Part shown: positions 18,302 to 26,602 of the stretch, one piece after another
Numbering within the stretch: position 1 is the stretch's first letter
How the letters are laid out: the number at the start of each line of letters is the position of its first letter
Assembly (NCBI GenBank): GCA_028819215.1
Contig: JAPPMG010000040.1
Coordinates: forward strand, 1 to 64,000
Reading direction: 5' to 3'
Origin: Bryobacterales bacterium
GTDB lineage: Bacteria > Acidobacteriota > Terriglobia > Bryobacterales > UBA6623
DNA length: 64,000 nucleotides
Position numbers and translations under genes: made by a program
Notes under the pieces: generated by a model
The model's database searches: none
Told to the model about the DNA's origin: nothing
Seen by the model: only the letters and a program-made list of their open reading frames with translations

Positions 18302-18766
18302 TCAGATCTCCTCAATCTCCGCGCTGGTTTCGATGTCGATCGATCCCTTGACGCTCATCGCGGCCGGGCACTTCACCTGGTGGGTGTCCAGCGCGCGCTG
18401 GGCGCGGTCGCGAGTGCCGGCCGGGATCTTCAGGCGGTAATGCACGCGGATCCGCGTGATGCGCATGACACCGTCGACGTTTTCGATGTCTCCCTCGATA
18501 TCGCTCTGCACGCGATCGGGATGGTTCGGAATCTTACGGACTGCCAGGGCCCCTGACAGAGTGCCGGTCAGTCAACCGCCCACCGCCGCGACCATATGGT
18601 CGAGCGTGGCCGGAAGATCGCGCCGCGGCTCCATGCCGTAGAAGTGCTTGATCCCCCCGTGAACGCCGAATTCCAGCGGCTCTTCAAAGCCTTCGATGTA
18701 GGCGCGGCGCTCGGGCGGCTGATCTTGGTGGATGCGGATCTTGGAAGTGTGGATGAGATCGCCCAT
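18302..18766 (-). CDS. OsmC-like selenoprotein (in-frame UGA at the redox cysteine)
   Basis: Translation from ATG 18766 gives GDLIHTSKIRIHQDQ and runs 64 residues to AAVGG, meets TGA (18572-18574), then continues in the same frame as LTGTLSGALAVRK to a second stop at 18302. Reading TGA as selenocysteine gives a 154-residue protein of normal OsmC length. Sec65 falls exactly where OsmC/Ohr proteins have the reactive Cys (usual pattern A.G.CLTGTL). The second Cys is kept at 133 (HQVKCPAAMSVKG). Both halves are clearly OsmC. A hairpin with bacterial SECIS geometry begins 12 nt after UGA. OsmC proteins reduce organic peroxides with thiols. The alternative is a nonsense-mutated pseudogene, but Cys-to-UGA at this very site plus the hairpin argues against it. 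Confidence 0.88.
18541..18559 (-). promoter_or_regulatory. Bacterial SECIS element
   Basis: In the mRNA the 8-nt arm CUGUCAGG pairs completely (one G-U) with CCUGGCAG around the loop GGC. The loop begins 21 nt after the UGA codon and its first base is G. A UGA-to-loop distance of roughly 16-37 nt and a G early in the apical loop are the known traits of bacterial SECIS hairpins bound by SelB. The hairpin lies inside the coding sequence, as it must in bacteria. Confidence 0.8.
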
Positions 18767-18806
18767 GCGCACATTGTAGCCGCACAGCGGCAGCCGGCCC
18801 GGCCGG

Positions 18807-20276
18807 CTACCGGACAGCCTTGGCGCGCGCCTCGCGCCAGGCCTCGGTGTCGGCAATGTTGCGCCTGAGGATCTCGCCTTGCTCGCCCTTCTGCCCCCTG
18901 AGATAGACATCCATGTCCGAGCCGTAGCGCGCTGCGTCTTCGAATTCTTGGCCGTGGTCGCCGGTTTGCGCGATCCACTCCTTCAAGATGGAGCGCAGCT
19001 CGGCCAAGGTCGCGGCGTGCGAGGCGTCGCCGGCCAGATTGCGCATCTCCCAGGGATCCTCCCGCAGGTCGTAGAGCTCCTCCTCGGGTCGCTCGCCGTA
19101 GAACATCGCTTCGATCTCCGGCTCCAGTGCCCCGTCTGCCCGCAACTTGTGCAGAGCCTGGATCACCGCCTTGCCGTCCTTGTAGCGGTTGGGCTGCAGG
19201 TGCGGGCGCTCCGGCACGAAGTTTCTGATATAGCGGAAGCGCTCCGTGCGCACGCTGCGAATGCGGTCGACCGTCTCGTCGCAGCGGTCCCTAGCTGAAA
19301 CAACGTACTCGCGCGGCTCGGCATGCGGGCCGAACAGGGGCCGCCCTTCCATCCAGCCGGGGACATCGAGTCCGGCGAACGCCAGCGACGATGCGGCTAC
19401 GTCGATGTGAGCCACCAAGTCTTCCCGCACCAGTCCGGGCTCGATGCGGTCCGGCGCCCGCACCACCAGCGGCACGCGCGTGCCCTCCTCGCTCAGGAAC
19501 TGCTTGCCGCGGGCGTGGCTCACCCCGTGATCGGTGAGGAAGAACACGACGGTGTTGTCAGCCACTCCCTCCCGCTCGAGTCTCTCCAGTATCTCGCCGA
19601 CCTCCCAGTCCACGTGCTCGATCGACTCCAGGTATTGCGCCCAGTCCTTGCGGATCTGCGGGTGGTCCGGGTAGTAGGGCGGCAGTTTGACCTTCTTGGG
19701 GTCAACGCCGTTGGTCTGCACTGCCTTGAGAGGCTCCAGCGTGCGCTGGTTGCGACGCTTGCCGCCGCGTAGCTGGACCTGGGCGAAGAACGGCTGTCCG
19801 CCCGCGCGGCCGGCCCAGTCCGCGCCGTCATAGAGATCGGCGGCGAATTCGAAGTTGTAGTCCGTCTTGCCCTTGGAGAGCTTCCCGTCATCGCCGTAGC
19901 GGCCGTTGGTGACGTAGTAGCCCGCCCGGCGCATGACCGCCGGGACTGGTTCGACGTCGCCAGGGAGCCTGATCTTGAGTTCTCCCCTTCCACTGCGGTG
20001 ATTGTGCGCGCCGATTGTCGTCTGGTACATCCCTGTGATCAGGGCTGATCGCGACGGAGAGCAGACCGGTGCGGTCACGAACGCGCGCGTGAACTTCGCG
20101 CCTTCCAGCGCCATCCGGTCGATATTGGGCGTCTTGGCGAGAGAAGCTTGGAACGGCCCGTAGTGGTCGGACTGGTCCTCGGAGAAGATCCACACGATGT
20201 TGGGCCGCTCCGATGCGGTTTGGGCCGCTGTCGGAAGGGCCGTCGCGATTACAAGCAGGCAGAGCGGGAGGCGCAT
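18807..20276 (-). CDS. Secreted sulfatase
   Basis: A 489-residue sulfatase with a Sec signal peptide (1-19, LPTAAQ). The active-site motif is Cys72-Ser-Pro-Ser-Arg76 (APVCSPSRSALITG), to be converted to formylglycine. Metal ligands appear in FSEDQSDH and FFLTDHGVSHARGKQ. The C-terminal part ends with the usual ELYDLREDPWEMRNLAGD. It resembles heparan-N-sulfatase-like and choline-sulfatase-like bacterial enzymes. It lies 40 bp upstream of the OsmC gene on the same strand. Confidence 0.9.
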   Translation of the reverse strand: MRLPLCLLVIATALPTAAQTASERPNIVWIFSEDQSDHYGPFQASLAKTPNIDRMALEGAKFTRAFVTAPVCSPSRSALITGMYQTTIGAHNHRSGRGELKIRLPGDVEPVPAVMRRAGYYVTNGRYGDDGKLSKGKTDYNFEFAADLYDGADWAGRAGGQPFFAQVQLRGGKRRNQRTLEPLKAVQTNGVDPKKVKLPPYYPDHPQIRKDWAQYLESIEHVDWEVGEILERLEREGVADNTVVFFLTDHGVSHARGKQFLSEEGTRVPLVVRAPDRIEPGLVREDLVAHIDVAASSLAFAGLDVPGWMEGRPLFGPHAEPREYVVSARDRCDETVDRIRSVRTERFRYIRNFVPERPHLQPNRYKDGKAVIQALHKLRADGALEPEIEAMFYGERPEEELYDLREDPWEMRNLAGDASHAATLAELRSILKEWIAQTGDHGQEFEDAARYGSDMDVYLRGQKGEQGEILRRNIADTEAWREARAKAVR

Positions 20277-20304
20277 GCAAGCAATTTTATCGCTACAGCG
20301 GGTG

Positions 20305-21531
20305 TCAGTTCGCCGGGGGACCCGAAACTTCGGCCCGCGCGTTGGCGGGCGAGGCGCCCATCGCGTCCAGAAAGCCGGCCAGGGCGCGGCTGAAGTCCTG
20401 CGGGCGTGTCACGTTGGAATGGACAAGCCCGTACGGCCGCAGTGCCGCCTCGATCGCCCCGGGCCACGGATAGCTGCGCGGGTTGCGATTGAAGGAAAAC
20501 TGAAAGATCGCCCCGGGCCGGGCCGCGATGTTCAGCAGTTCCGGCGAGATCGCGGCATCGCGGTCGATCTTCGACCCCATGATCACGAACGCGTCGGGAC
20601 GCTCGCGCGCGGTGTCGAATGCACTGTTGAGCAGAGATGACAGGAAGTGCTCGTCGCCATCCTCGTCTGCTAGGGAGTCCACGTCGACCAAGCCTGATGG
20701 CATGGACTCGATGGCCTTTCCGAGGGCCGCGAAGTCCAGCCGCGGCTGGCGCTCGACCGCGTAGACCACCTGCCGGTTATAGGCATGGAAGGCGGTTAGG
20801 CTGAACAGCCCCAGGCTGGGCTCGCGGTGGAAGGTGCGGAGCATCGTGACGAGGCTCTCGATTTCATGAGCGGTGAGCTTGAAGCGGTTGCGGTCCAGCG
20901 GCGCCAGGTTGACTAGAAGCGAGATGTGCAGCCCGCCGGGTGACTCTGTCGACCGCGCCACCGGCGGCTCGTCCGCGAATGTGTGCTCGCGGTAGGGCGA
21001 AATTAGATTTGTGGGTGCGGCTGCGGCCAGTAGCGCCGTACGGGAGGGCATTTGGGCGTCGGCTCTCCAATGCGCCGAACAGACCCGGCCCTGCTGGTTC
21101 CGCATCAGCCAATCGATCTCGTACTGGCCCGGACCGACGACGAAACGTCCCGGGAAGGCGGCCGTGCCGCTGTCGGCAGAGACGTTCGGGATGTCAAAGT
21201 TCTGGCGGAAGTAAACGGCCGGGGCACGAGTGGTGCCCGCAGGCCTGACTCGGAACAGGATGCGTACGCTGTCTCCAGCGGATCCAACGGTGCGGGCAGG
21301 CACTCGAACCACATACCCGGCCGTGAACTTGAGGTCGAAACCCAGCAGGGGCGACTGCGGCAACACTTGGCATTCGAAATCGCTGCGGTTGCTGTTGTCC
21401 GCCAGTACGGCGCGGTCGCTGGGATGAAAGCGCAGCCGGCTGCCGGGCGAGGCGTCGAACAGCTCCTGTGCTTGCAGGCCGCAGATCGTCGCCAGAATCA
21501 GCGAGGCCGCAATGTGGCGCAACAACAGCAT
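20305..21531 (-). CDS. Secreted protein of unknown function, VWFA-related acidobacterial type
   Basis: A 408-residue exported protein (signal peptide MLLLRHIAASLILATICGLQAQ). The N-terminal third is beta-rich; the rest has a hydrophobic core strand GGLHISLLVNLAPLDRNRFKLT, then ESLVTMLRTFHREPSLGLFSLTAF and DAFVIMGSKIDRD, the alternating layout of a von Willebrand A-like fold. No catalytic motif is seen. Such secreted VWFA-related proteins are abundant in Acidobacteriota. It sits between a sulfatase and a threonine aldolase gene. Confidence 0.6.
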   Translation of the reverse strand: MLLLRHIAASLILATICGLQAQELFDASPGSRLRFHPSDRAVLADNSNRSDFECQVLPQSPLLGFDLKFTAGYVVRVPARTVGSAGDSVRILFRVRPAGTTRAPAVYFRQNFDIPNVSADSGTAAFPGRFVVGPGQYEIDWLMRNQQGRVCSAHWRADAQMPSRTALLAAAAPTNLISPYREHTFADEPPVARSTESPGGLHISLLVNLAPLDRNRFKLTAHEIESLVTMLRTFHREPSLGLFSLTAFHAYNRQVVYAVERQPRLDFAALGKAIESMPSGLVDVDSLADEDGDEHFLSSLLNSAFDTARERPDAFVIMGSKIDRDAAISPELLNIAARPGAIFQFSFNRNPRSYPWPGAIEAALRPYGLVHSNVTRPQDFSRALAGFLDAMGASPANARAEVSGPPAN

Positions 21532-21538
21532 GCGGTAC

Positions 21539-22588
21539 TCAACTGCTGGCCGCTGGCGCAGCACAGGTCGCGTCGATCACCCCAACGGCTCTCTCGCAGT
21601 CGGCTCGGTCGACGTCTTGGTGCGTCACGATCCGAATCCGGCCCGGTGCAAGACCGAGTGCCAGCACGCCGGCCTCTCGCAACGAGCCGATGAACTCCCC
21701 GTTCGTTAGGCCGGTGCGCGAGATGTCGAAGAAGACGATGTTCGTCTCCACCTCGGAGGGGTTGACGGAGATGCCTGGCATCTTCGCCAGCGACTCGGCC
21801 AAGAACTTGGCGTTAGCGTGGGCGGCGGGAATGTTGGCGGGGCTCTGCTCGAGGGCAACCAGACCGGCCGCAGCCAACACGCCGGCCTGGCGCATGCCCC
21901 CTCCCAGGGCCTTGCGCATCAGCCGTGCCTGTCCTATGAAGTGCTGACTTCCCGTCAGCAGCGAGCCTACCGGTGCGCCTAGTCCCTTGGACAGGCAGAA
22001 CGTCAGTGAATCCACATGGGCCGCGATTTCCGGCAGGCTGACCTCGAGCGCCGCAGCCGCGTGGAAGACGCGTGCCCCGTCCATGTGGACGGGCACTTCG
22101 GCGGCTAACGCTTCAAACCGGATGGAGTGCAAGGTTTCCATTGGGTAAACGCGCCCTCCAGCGTAATTGTGGGTGTTTTCCAAGCTGATCAGCCCGGTTC
22201 CGCGGTAGTGGTTGGACGCGGCGCGCAAACGCGAGCTGATCGCGGGCCAGTCGAGGATCCCGTTGCCCGTAGGCACCGCGCGCGTCAGGCACCCAGAAAA
22301 GCGCGCCAGAGTGCCCATTTCGTACAGCACCACGTGCGAGTGCTCGTCGCAGATCACCTCGTGTCCGGGCGAGGTATGCACCGCCACGGCGATTTGGTTT
22401 CCCATCGTGCCCGATGGCACGAACAGGGCCGCCTCCTTACCGACCAGCTCGGCTGCGCGCTGCTCGAGCAAGTTCACGGTCGGGTCTTCGCCGAAGACGT
22501 CGTCGCCTACGTCGGCTTGGAACATGGCCTGCCGCATCGCCGGCGTGGGGCGCGTGACCGTGTCGCTGCGCAGGTCAACTGTCCTCAT
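21539..22588 (-). CDS. Low-specificity L-threonine aldolase
   Basis: A 349-residue PLP enzyme of the beta-eliminating lyase family that splits L-threonine or allo-threonine into glycine and acetaldehyde. The opening [22 protein letters not shown] is diagnostic. [12 protein letters not shown], the [11 protein letters not shown] segment and the PLP lysine in [13 protein letters not shown] are present. ATG 22588 is preferred to a TTG 9 bp upstream. The last codons run to within 7 bp of the next gene, so the genes are probably co-transcribed. Confidence 0.92.
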   Translation of the reverse strand: MRTVDLRSDTVTRPTPAMRQAMFQADVGDDVFGEDPTVNLLEQRAAELVGKEAALFVPSGTMGNQIAVAVHTSPGHEVICDEHSHVVLYEMGTLARFSGCLTRAVPTGNGILDWPAISSRLRAASNHYRGTGLISLENTHNYAGGRVYPMETLHSIRFEALAAEVPVHMDGARVFHAAAALEVSLPEIAAHVDSLTFCLSKGLGAPVGSLLTGSQHFIGQARLMRKALGGGMRQAGVLAAAGLVALEQSPANIPAAHANAKFLAESLAKMPGISVNPSEVETNIVFFDISRTGLTNGEFIGSLREAGVLALGLAPGRIRIVTHQDVDRADCERAVGVIDATCAAPAASS

Positions 22589-22616
22589 CGCGCGCAACTC
22601 CTCAGTGGCGGCATGC

Positions 22617-24098
22617 CTAGAGTTGGAATGCCCATTGTCTCACCGCTTCGGGCTGCACCCATTGCCGGATGCCCGGAATCTGGCAGTTTCGCCAGTATTC
22701 CGGCCAATTGATCGCTTCGGGGTTCCACGGCAGCAACTCGCGATCCGCGGCGTCGAGTTGCTCGTAGCACCGTCTGATGTTCACCGCTTCGAACACGTAG
22801 CGATGGTCGAGGATGAACGGCGTGTATTGCCGGAACGTCTCTTCATGGAATCCCATCTGCAGCTCCAAGATTCGCAGCTGCGATGCGCGCCCGCTCTGGC
22901 CGGCCCACTGCAGCAGGCCCTGGATGCGCTTGATGCGGGCTCGCTGCGTTTCGCGGCGGCGCTCGGCTTCGATTGCGCTGAGAAAGCGCAGCCGGGGCAG
23001 GGGATCGAGCCACAGCGGCGGTCTCCTGACTTGGTTCCCGTTCGCTCGTGCCTCGTCGCAGAGCAGGCCGATCAGGTCCGCCAGCGGATACGGGTTTATG
23101 TCCGAGCTGGCGAGCTGGTAGACCTGCCGGGATCTTCCGGACAGCAGCGCGCCCGCCACGGCGAGAGTCCCGGCGGCGACTAGGTCCACCGGCACGATTT
23201 CCAAGCTCAGATCTGGGCGGGCGGGCCAGTCCAGCAGGCCGCCGAGGGCCATCAGGGCCAGCGGCGCGGCAGTGCGACCGCCTTCGATCCAGCCTGGGAA
23301 CGGGTAGTGCAGCGCGCTCTCCACGATGGCCGGGCGCACGATGGCGTACGGCACTTCGTCCTGTGACGCGAGCAGCTGCTCGCCGAGGCTCTTCGAGAAG
23401 GTATAGGTGTTGACCCATCCCCACTTGGCTGCCTGGACGCGGCCCAACTCGGTGAGCGCGCTTGCGCGTTCGGCCGCTTGCAGTCCATCCGCGGCCGCAG
23501 CCGCTGCCTCGCGGCAGCCCGCCAGCACGGCGGCGGCACTGAAACTGGTGTCTAGCGGCCCCGACCGTCGCGGATAGAAGCCAAGCACTGCTTCGGTCTC
23601 TTCCACCAAACCGTCAGATTCGCCGGCCACGTAGCAGGTCGACACGTGCAGCAGCTTGGCATTGAGCCGGCTGCACAGTTCGAGCAGGCGCTCGACCGAA
23701 TCGACGTTCGCCCGCAGCGAAAGATCCAGCGGCGGGAAGAACTCGACCAGGCCGGCGCAATTGAGCACGAGGCCAACGCGGCCGGCCAGTTCGCCGGCCT
23801 GCTCCGCCGAGAGCCCGGCGAGGCGTGTCGAGGCGTCTCCCGACAGGACGTTGATGCGCTCTCGGACGGCTTCGCGACCGGTCTTTCGCACCAGCGGTTG
23901 CAGGGGCGGGGAGTCGAGTACCTCCCGTGCGAACCGATCCACGGCGGACAGGTTGGAGCGAGGCCTCACTAGCACGTGGATCCGCTTCACCTCGGGGAAG
24001 CGGTCCAGCAGCAGTGCAAGGATGACCTTGCCTAGGAAACCGTTCGCTCCGGTGAGCAGGATTTCGGTTTCCCGGAAGATGGGAGCTAGAGTCGCCAA
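22617..24098 (-). CDS. Fatty acyl-CoA reductase-like SDR (NAD-binding 4 family)
   Basis: A 493-residue extended short-chain dehydrogenase of the male-sterility/FAR type. The dinucleotide loop is TGANGFLG (16-23); the catalytic pair is Tyr232 and Lys236 in [11 protein letters not shown], with HVSTCYV (151-157) supplying the Ser/Thr. The tail beyond about 330 is long and helical. FAR-like enzymes reduce acyl-CoA to aldehyde or alcohol. The only possible start in frame is TTG 24098 before an upstream stop. The substrate is not certain. Confidence 0.8.
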   Translation of the reverse strand: MATLAPIFRETEILLTGANGFLGKVILALLLDRFPEVKRIHVLVRPRSNLSAVDRFAREVLDSPPLQPLVRKTGREAVRERINVLSGDASTRLAGLSAEQAGELAGRVGLVLNCAGLVEFFPPLDLSLRANVDSVERLLELCSRLNAKLLHVSTCYVAGESDGLVEETEAVLGFYPRRSGPLDTSFSAAAVLAGCREAAAAAADGLQAAERASALTELGRVQAAKWGWVNTYTFSKSLGEQLLASQDEVPYAIVRPAIVESALHYPFPGWIEGGRTAAPLALMALGGLLDWPARPDLSLEIVPVDLVAAGTLAVAGALLSGRSRQVYQLASSDINPYPLADLIGLLCDEARANGNQVRRPPLWLDPLPRLRFLSAIEAERRRETQRARIKRIQGLLQWAGQSGRASQLRILELQMGFHEETFRQYTPFILDHRYVFEAVNIRRCYEQLDAADRELLPWNPEAINWPEYWRNCQIPGIRQWVQPEAVRQWAFQL

Positions 24099-24190
24099 GG
24101 GCTTGAGATTCCAACCTATCCGGGATGGTGCGGGATGTCAAATCTCGCCGGCCCGCGCGAGCCTCCTAGCTCGTCTCCGGCCTTCGGCGC

Positions 24191-25402
24191 TCATCCCGGC
24201 ATCGTCTCGACCAAGTCGTCAATCGGCATCCGGTACACCGCTGGCAGCCCCTCCCAGTCCGAGGAGAAGTAGACTGCCGCGCTGTCCGGTGCCAGCGCTG
24301 GCGCCGGCGCTGCCGCGTGCGGGTCGGACCTGTCGGTGCCGGCCAGCGGATACGGCTTGAGGCTGCTAAGGTGCTCGCACAGAGTGATTTCGCGCCGCAT
24401 TCCTGGGAACAGCACGTAGACGTTTTGGCCTGACGGGCGGCGACTCGCGCCGATAATCGCGGTGCCGTCTGCGTTTTCGGTCATCCAGTCGAACCCTGAG
24501 CACGGGGTGTCTGCCGTCTCCTCGCGCGTTTCCGGCTGAATGCTGCGAATGCCCGCCGTCCATTTTTCGCCGTCTGGAAAATGCACGAAGCGAAGGCGAG
24601 CCCCGTCGGCGGCCCAATACGACGCTCCGAGGCGCTCGGCGCCAGTTGCGGGCCGCAGGCTGCTCCTGGAGCTGCCGTCGAGGTTGACAAGTTGCAACCG
24701 GCGGCGAACCCTTCGCCAGGGCCCCTCGCGGGCGTAAAGCAGCTGTGACCTCCAAGGCCGGAAGCGCGGAGACGAGAGCCAGCGGCGCTCCTCCGCTGCC
24801 ACCCAACTCTTGCCGCGGGACGGATTGCGCGAGATCTCGACGATGCGCACCCGGCAATGCGGCTCGCGGGCGAACTGCTGCTCCGGCGTCGGCTCGACAT
24901 CGCCTGCCGCCATTTCGATCAGGGCGGCGTAGCGCTCTGCGCCTGAAATGTCCAGATCGCCTGTCAGGGTCCAGCCGTCCGGGCAGGTGAACAGCCTTCG
25001 CCGCCCGCCACCTTGGATGTCTGCCTGTAAGAGCTCGTTGCCCTGCAGGTAGTAGAAGCCGCGGTCGTTGCGCCGCAGATGCGCGGCGTAGGGGTGGACG
25101 GCCTCTCCTTCGGTGAGCTGGACCAGTCGCTCGCGTTTGAGATCCAGGCGGTGGAAGTGCCTCACGCCGCCGTGCTCTGCGGCAAGCAGCACGAAGGCGT
25201 TGTTTCGCGAGACGCACCTGAGATTCGAGCCGGGCAGGTGGTGCAAGACGGCAGGGTCGGTCAAGCGCGTGATGTCGCGTCCTGTCAGCCCGTCTTGGAA
25301 TTCGGTCGAATCGACTCGCAGTCGTGTGCCCCGCCCGACCGCTCGGGCGGCTGTCTGCGCCGATGCGGCGGCTAGGAAACACCGACGGCTAACCCGCCGC
25401 AT
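24191..25402 (-). CDS. Oligogalacturonate-lyase-like beta-propeller, exported
   Basis: A 403-residue protein with a twin-Arg-like leader (MRRVSRRCFLAAASAQ). It has the layout of the oligogalacturonate lyase family: DGLTGRDITRLTDPAVLHHLPG near the N terminus, repeated propeller strands such as GFYYLQGNELLQADIQGG, and the closing AVYFSSDWEGLPAVYRMPID. The family degrades unsaturated uronate oligomers, usually in the cytoplasm; export is unusual. It begins 26 bp after the last BMC-P gene and may be part of that operon. Confidence 0.7.
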   Translation of the reverse strand: MRRVSRRCFLAAASAQTAARAVGRGTRLRVDSTEFQDGLTGRDITRLTDPAVLHHLPGSNLRCVSRNNAFVLLAAEHGGVRHFHRLDLKRERLVQLTEGEAVHPYAAHLRRNDRGFYYLQGNELLQADIQGGGRRRLFTCPDGWTLTGDLDISGAERYAALIEMAAGDVEPTPEQQFAREPHCRVRIVEISRNPSRGKSWVAAEERRWLSSPRFRPWRSQLLYAREGPWRRVRRRLQLVNLDGSSRSSLRPATGAERLGASYWAADGARLRFVHFPDGEKWTAGIRSIQPETREETADTPCSGFDWMTENADGTAIIGASRRPSGQNVYVLFPGMRREITLCEHLSSLKPYPLAGTDRSDPHAAAPAPALAPDSAAVYFSSDWEGLPAVYRMPIDDLVETMPG

Positions 25403-25428
25403 AATCCGTTCATCGTATCAGTCCGGCG

Positions 25429-25728
25429 TCACTTCTCAGGCGCTTGGGCCGCCTCCGCATCGAGCCAGTCGACGGAATCCACGATCGCGATCACAGCGGC
25501 GTCGATGGGTGCCTTGGCGCGCTTAACGGCAGTCATGGCTGCCCAGCCGTCGAGCGTCAGCAGGACCGTGTCGCCTACTCCCGCGTCCAGCGTGTCGACC
25601 GCCACCAGCGGTGCGCCGTGCTCGGCGCCTGCCCGGTTGATCTGCCGGACCAGCAGCAGCTTGAGCGCGTCGTGCGTGGCGTGGTTGTGCGTGGCGACGA
25701 CTTCGCCTACCACCTTGCTGAGCAGCAT
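25429..25728 (-). CDS. BMC-P shell pentamer (EutN/CcmL family), copy 1
   Basis: A 99-residue EutN/CcmL protein forming the pentameric vertices of a bacterial microcompartment. The family pattern LLSKVVGEVVATHNHATHD..KLLLV, VAVDTLDAGVGDTVLL and IDAAVIAIVDSVD is intact. A ten-residue C-terminal extension (DAEAAQAPEK) sets it apart from the other two. Its ATG overlaps the upstream BMC-P stop by one base (TAATG), so translation is coupled. Confidence 0.93.
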   Translation of the reverse strand: MLLSKVVGEVVATHNHATHDALKLLLVRQINRAGAEHGAPLVAVDTLDAGVGDTVLLTLDGWAAMTAVKRAKAPIDAAVIAIVDSVDWLDAEAAQAPEK

Positions 25729-25994
25729 TACTGCTGTCCCGTGATCGAGTCGACGATGCCTGTCACGCTGGCGTCCGAAGGCACTTGCGGGTCGAACGCC
25801 AGGCAGGCCTCGCGCCGACCGGACCAGTAGACAGTCTCCCCCGCGCCTGCGCCCACCGCGTCGAGCGCGACAAACGGCGTGCCGGCATCTGCCCCGGAGG
25901 CATCAACGGGCTGCAGAAGTAGCAGCTTCAGGCCCTCGAGCTGGGGATCCTTGACCGTTGCGCAGACGTTGCCTACCACGCGCGCCAGCCGCAT
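25728..25994 (-). CDS. BMC-P shell pentamer (EutN/CcmL family), copy 2
   Basis: An 88-residue EutN/CcmL pentamer protein. RLARVVGNVCATVKD..LEGLKLLLLQPV, FVALDAVGAGAGETVYW and DASVTGIVDSI give the small beta-barrel of this family. It is coupled at both ends by one-base stop/start overlaps (TGATG upstream, TAATG downstream). Three different pentamer genes in a row is the arrangement known from planctomycete and verrucomicrobial aldolase microcompartments. Confidence 0.93.
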   Translation of the reverse strand: MRLARVVGNVCATVKDPQLEGLKLLLLQPVDASGADAGTPFVALDAVGAGAGETVYWSGRREACLAFDPQVPSDASVTGIVDSITGQQ

Positions 25995-26272
25995 CAGCCT
26001 TCTCCCGGCAACACGCTGATTTCGTCGACGATGCCCACGATCGCCGTATCGACCGGGGTATCTTTCATGCCGGACGCCATGCGGGCCGAGCTTCCGGCCA
26101 CGCAGAGCACGCGCTCCCCCTCGCCAGCCCCGACCGTGTCCAAGGCGACCACGTATTGATCGCGGGGAGCGCCGGCTGGCGTGAGGTGCTGCAGGACAAG
26201 CAGCTTCTTGCCCTCCAGCCGCGCATCCTTGCGCGTGGCGACCACGTTGCCAACGACGCGCGCAAGGATCAT
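25994..26272 (-). CDS. BMC-P shell pentamer (EutN/CcmL family), copy 3
   Basis: A 92-residue EutN/CcmL pentamer protein, first of the three. The opening MILARVVGNVVATRKDARLEGKKLLVLQHL and the later VVALDTVGAGEGERVL and DTAIVGIVDEI define the family. It starts 41 bp after the BMC-H stop. Each paralogue probably caps a distinct vertex type or varies pore chemistry; this is not resolvable from sequence. Confidence 0.93.
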   Translation of the reverse strand: MILARVVGNVVATRKDARLEGKKLLVLQHLTPAGAPRDQYVVALDTVGAGEGERVLCVAGSSARMASGMKDTPVDTAIVGIVDEISVLPGEG

Positions 26273-26313
26273 TGGGCAGATTCTCCGCTGCGGGATTCAG
26301 CCGAGGGTACGGC

Positions 26314-26595
26314 CTAGTCGGAGGGCGAGATCGCGAAGATCTGGTCCAGATTGGCGTGCGGCCGCGGGATCACGTGGACCGAGATCAGCTCGCCAACGCG
26401 GCGTGCGGCCGCCGCGCCGGCGTCCGTCGCAGCCTTGACCGCGGCCACATCGCCGCGCATCAGGACGGTGACGTAGCCCGAGCCGATCTTCTCCCAACCC
26501 ACCAACGTAACGTTGGCAGCCTTGACCGCGGCGTCCGCGGATTCCACCAAGGAAACGAATCCGCGCGTCTCGATTAGTCCTAGAGCCTCACCCAT
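26314..26595 (-). CDS. BMC-H shell hexamer protein
   Basis: A 93-residue single-domain BMC protein making the hexagonal tiles of a microcompartment shell. [26 protein letters not shown], the following [32 protein letters not shown] and the tail [12 protein letters not shown] are canonical. It starts 7 bp after the aldolase stop. It is the only hexamer gene in this cluster, and no tandem (BMC-T) gene is seen. Confidence 0.95.
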   Translation of the reverse strand: MGEALGLIETRGFVSLVESADAAVKAANVTLVGWEKIGSGYVTVLMRGDVAAVKAATDAGAAAARRVGELISVHVIPRPHANLDQIFAISPSD

Positions 26596-26602
26596 GAGTC
26601 AA

